Shown in pieces: positions 63,201 to 64,000 of a stretch of DNA of 64,000 bases (position 1 is the first letter of the stretch; the number at the start of each line of letters is the position of its first letter). A program made the position numbers and the translations under genes. Origin of the DNA: Anaerolineales bacterium (GTDB lineage Bacteria; Chloroflexota; Anaerolineae; 4572-78; J111); the NCBI GenBank assembly GCA_020634855.1, contig JACKAU010000009.1, positions 248,001 to 312,000 of the forward strand, in the 5' to 3' direction. The notes under the pieces are model-generated. The model saw only the letters and a program-made list of their open reading frames with translations. It had not been told where the DNA came from and made no database searches.

Positions 63201-63484
63201 ATGCGGTTAATCAATCCCTCAACGGTGTTGGTGAAAATGTCGTGTAAATCAACTAGCCTGACTAAAACTCGTTTGGGATGATGATCTACGAAATGTCTGA
63301 CCAAACGGGTTTTCCCGATACCGCCCGGTCCTTCAATATAGAACACATGGCTTGTATCGATATTGCCGATGGCCCATTCTATATCCGCCAGCAGATCCTC
63401 GCGTCCAACCAACTCTGTCGTTGCCAGAGCGCTAGTTGAGGGACTGGTGGCTATATTGTCAATATCTGATGCTGTACTGTTCAT
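60272..63484 (-). CDS. STAND-type NTPase with TPR repeats
   Basis: 1070 aa, soluble. A P-loop NTPase occupies about residues 22-330: Walker A GPGGIGKT at 52-59, Walker B RIVLIFDTTEKL, LLAGRPSL as sensor-1-like segment. A helical winged part (about 340-450, ITLSALRLGADAALLGKII) follows, then a long helical TPR array (about 600-1040, e.g. AYNNLGYICRIQGLTHEAIQSYRQAL, SYALALIGDFEAANRHGIDAL). This NB-plus-repeat layout is that of STAND proteins that switch from monomer to oligomer on ligand sensing (NLR-like, MalT-like). No DNA-binding or effector domain is evident at its ends, so the output may lie in the adjacent partial protein. Confidence 0.82.
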   Translation of the reverse strand: MNSTASDIDNIATSPSTSALATTELVGREDLLADIEWAIGNIDTSHVFYIEGPGGIGKTRLVRHFVDHHPKRVLVRLVDLHDIFTNTVEGLINRIQKELTEANKDKDDQADYFKAYRNKRLALDQARMTGQKPNELRRQRNKMITAFFSGLRTLAKRYRIVLIFDTTEKLFYRENPIVEKLGLTAERPEVLSWLVNEFFAQMPTMVVLLAGRPSLDKRKQSMLLTLADTFDRHPDIKYRYVPLHGLNEAEALAYFEAVIHTATQTGDPKDIEIAEAIQSLPESFRRGAFHSLRDEDVPPRIRPILLAIVIDHLCTAGQPLEQLTQSTVEQAQALTRQQRDKLKKELGLALINTLRNNAQPADRVLITLSALRLGADAALLGKIIDDDGENQAAIEAAIIEVQKLSFVKTLSGGRIVLHDEMYDLLQPYQAETGPFDRQRDRILTAMENHYRTQIKKIREKIYELTMSLTAKTAEEIDELIGEEIITTKGQFQTAVLEDLHYRLRRDAQAGFQAFYRYGDEAVTEGDVSFGMQLQAEVYSFLSERDPEGQKEEIDGLRRADVDADAAIRQLKWFWIEDQKQTAVALAQTLRTVGKDIITAGGQLALAELNSWRGYYLEGYEARYTYAKQLLERAIQPLETISKHSIRSAAILARAYNNLGYICRIQGLTHEAIQSYRQALRYWRAAHFRLGQADTLNNLSYALALIGDFEAANRHGIDALALRSEYGPRIPVGLSFSTLAQIDINRDYLDRALRRAQQAHALFSTLNYARGTGLALIGLAETKRRLSRTMTNRQRGQSAQLLAEANDHAKGAARIFEDLMEPDHRVKALIELGCADRDWALRRCRDETMLAKEEEVTGQVYKVETLVEKSEQTFQKAIEVSQGILDLNADALYNLAVLYYLKAFHLGLVSPEEAIPYMEETIYPQIEAIVLDHFRQQVGFDAGHVTQLLKSADRSIFLMYMGRLEILRGRIATRLFNQSNNQDMAQLQAAAQHYTLALAYHSHYSENDFREMRVAREKIYESFSKLTTDQLTIVFETVEAAEQQYNLGRSQMSKFLENNLGFSEPISIEIY

Positions 63485-63534
63485 GATCTCATTCCTCAGC
63501 TAATTCTTGTCACCGACTTCGTGCTTTGAAAGGC

Positions 63535-64000
63535 TTATATATACGAACAGTCTTCAAGGGAGAGGCCTTTTTGGGCTAATTCCTTCTGATGAAAGTCAGC
63601 CTCCGCCTGCCAGCGTTGGCTGGTGCGACGATACTTTTCTGCCCAGTCCATATAAAGTTGGTGAGCAGCGCAATGCAGCCTTTGCCAAAGTTCCTGTCGT
63701 TCCCCAGTTTGCAAATACCGCTGTAACAACCCCAGCAAGGTAGGATCAAGGACGTATCCTTTTTTTTTCTCGTCCCACTGGGCAAAACTCCATCTAACAA
63801 TATTTTCGCGAATTTGTCGGGCTTGAGCCGGCTTCCATTCTTGGTAACGCTTATCGTTGTAATAGGCCGCCAGCATGGGGGGAATCTGTTCTTCATCAAA
63901 GGCGTTTAAAACAGAAATAGCCTCTAAATTTTGGCGAAGCTGCTGACGATCTTCAGAGGGAGGAATAACTTTGAGCATTTCATCAATGGCTTGATCGAGA
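63535..64000 (-). CDS. Partial gene upstream of the STAND ATPase
   Basis: Only the C-terminal about 155 codons are visible; the frame is open to the window edge, so the gene continues beyond 64000. The visible part is helical and polar (LDQAIDEMLKVIPPSEDR, NEQIPPMLAAYYNDKRYQEW region, LLGLLQRYLQTG, ending SLEDCSYI). It has no membrane segment or recognised motif. It is 50 nt upstream of the STAND gene on the same strand, so the two are probably one operon. An internal ATG at 63978 should not be taken as the real start without the flanking sequence. Confidence 0.6.
   Translation of the reverse strand, partial: LDQAIDEMLKVIPPSEDRQQLRQNLEAISVLNAFDEEQIPPMLAAYYNDKRYQEWKPAQARQIRENIVRWSFAQWDEKKKGYVLDPTLLGLLQRYLQTGERQELWQRLHCAAHQLYMDWAEKYRRTSQRWQAEADFHQKELAQKGLSLEDCSYI

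Overview
The window looks like a chromosomal segment of a free-living bacterium of the phylum Chloroflexota, probably Anaerolineae-like. This is inferred from gene content: many exported proteins carry long Pro/Thr linkers (PTPTP type), and there are AAA-like/TPR proteins, response regulators fused to Roadblock domains, and sigma/anti-sigma pairs with giant linkers. No rRNA or marker phylogeny is available here, so the assignment is tentative. I see no prophage, CRISPR array or transposase gene. There is one tRNA, tRNA-Leu(CAA).

Layout. 0-2.3 kb: two tandem paralogous membrane-anchored proteins, then tRNA-Leu. 2.9-13.2 kb: an almost complete catechol meta-cleavage pathway. On the minus strand lie an IclR regulator, acetaldehyde dehydrogenase, hydroxyoxovalerate aldolase, semialdehyde hydrolase, oxalocrotonate decarboxylase, semialdehyde dehydrogenase, oxopentenoate hydratase and a fused tautomerase. 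The catechol 2,3-dioxygenase is divergent on the plus strand, preceded by a truncated HpaB-like monooxygenase remnant and two matching palindromes that are probable IclR operators. Together these would convert catechol to pyruvate and acetyl-CoA by both the hydrolytic and the oxalocrotonate branches, but no intact catechol-forming oxygenase is present. 13.5-14.2 kb: a PIN toxin/antitoxin pair with an apparently leaderless promoter. 14.4-20.4 kb: an LLM-type oxidoreductase, an ECF sigma/anti-sigma pair, a REC-Roadblock protein and rsmI. 20.5-25 kb: selA, a membrane protein, the probable replication origin (DnaA-box cluster) and dnaA. 25-38.9 kb: lon, ychF, an AAA-like/TPR membrane protein, a repeat-rich adhesin split by a -1 frameshift at an A6 run, a coaE-GNAT fusion and an ABC-F protein. 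39-43.5 kb: a compact transcription unit with a 16-codon ORF, a LacI regulator, a sugar-importer ATPase and gpmI. 43.6-48.9 kb: two adjacent sensor kinases and polyphosphate glucokinase. 49-56 kb: exported repeat proteins, a lipoprotein adaptor, a DUF2723 membrane protein and a GNAT enzyme. 56.4-64 kb: a minus-strand group of SPFH protein, NYN nuclease-like protein, radical SAM/SPASM maturase, a large STAND-type ATPase with TPRs, and a partial gene running off the end.

The intergenic DNA is unusual. Many gaps hold nested inverted repeats with different sequences but the same architecture. The largest (8054-8631) is a 578-bp element with about 75-bp imperfect terminal inverted repeats enclosing a 41-bp (about 2 x 20.5) tandem array. 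A separate 21-bp minisatellite lies upstream of the tautomerase gene. The candidates I consider most worth a second look are this element, the promoter-sORF-terminator unit at 39.2-39.55 kb, the frameshifted adhesin, and the catabolic island with its monooxygenase remnant.
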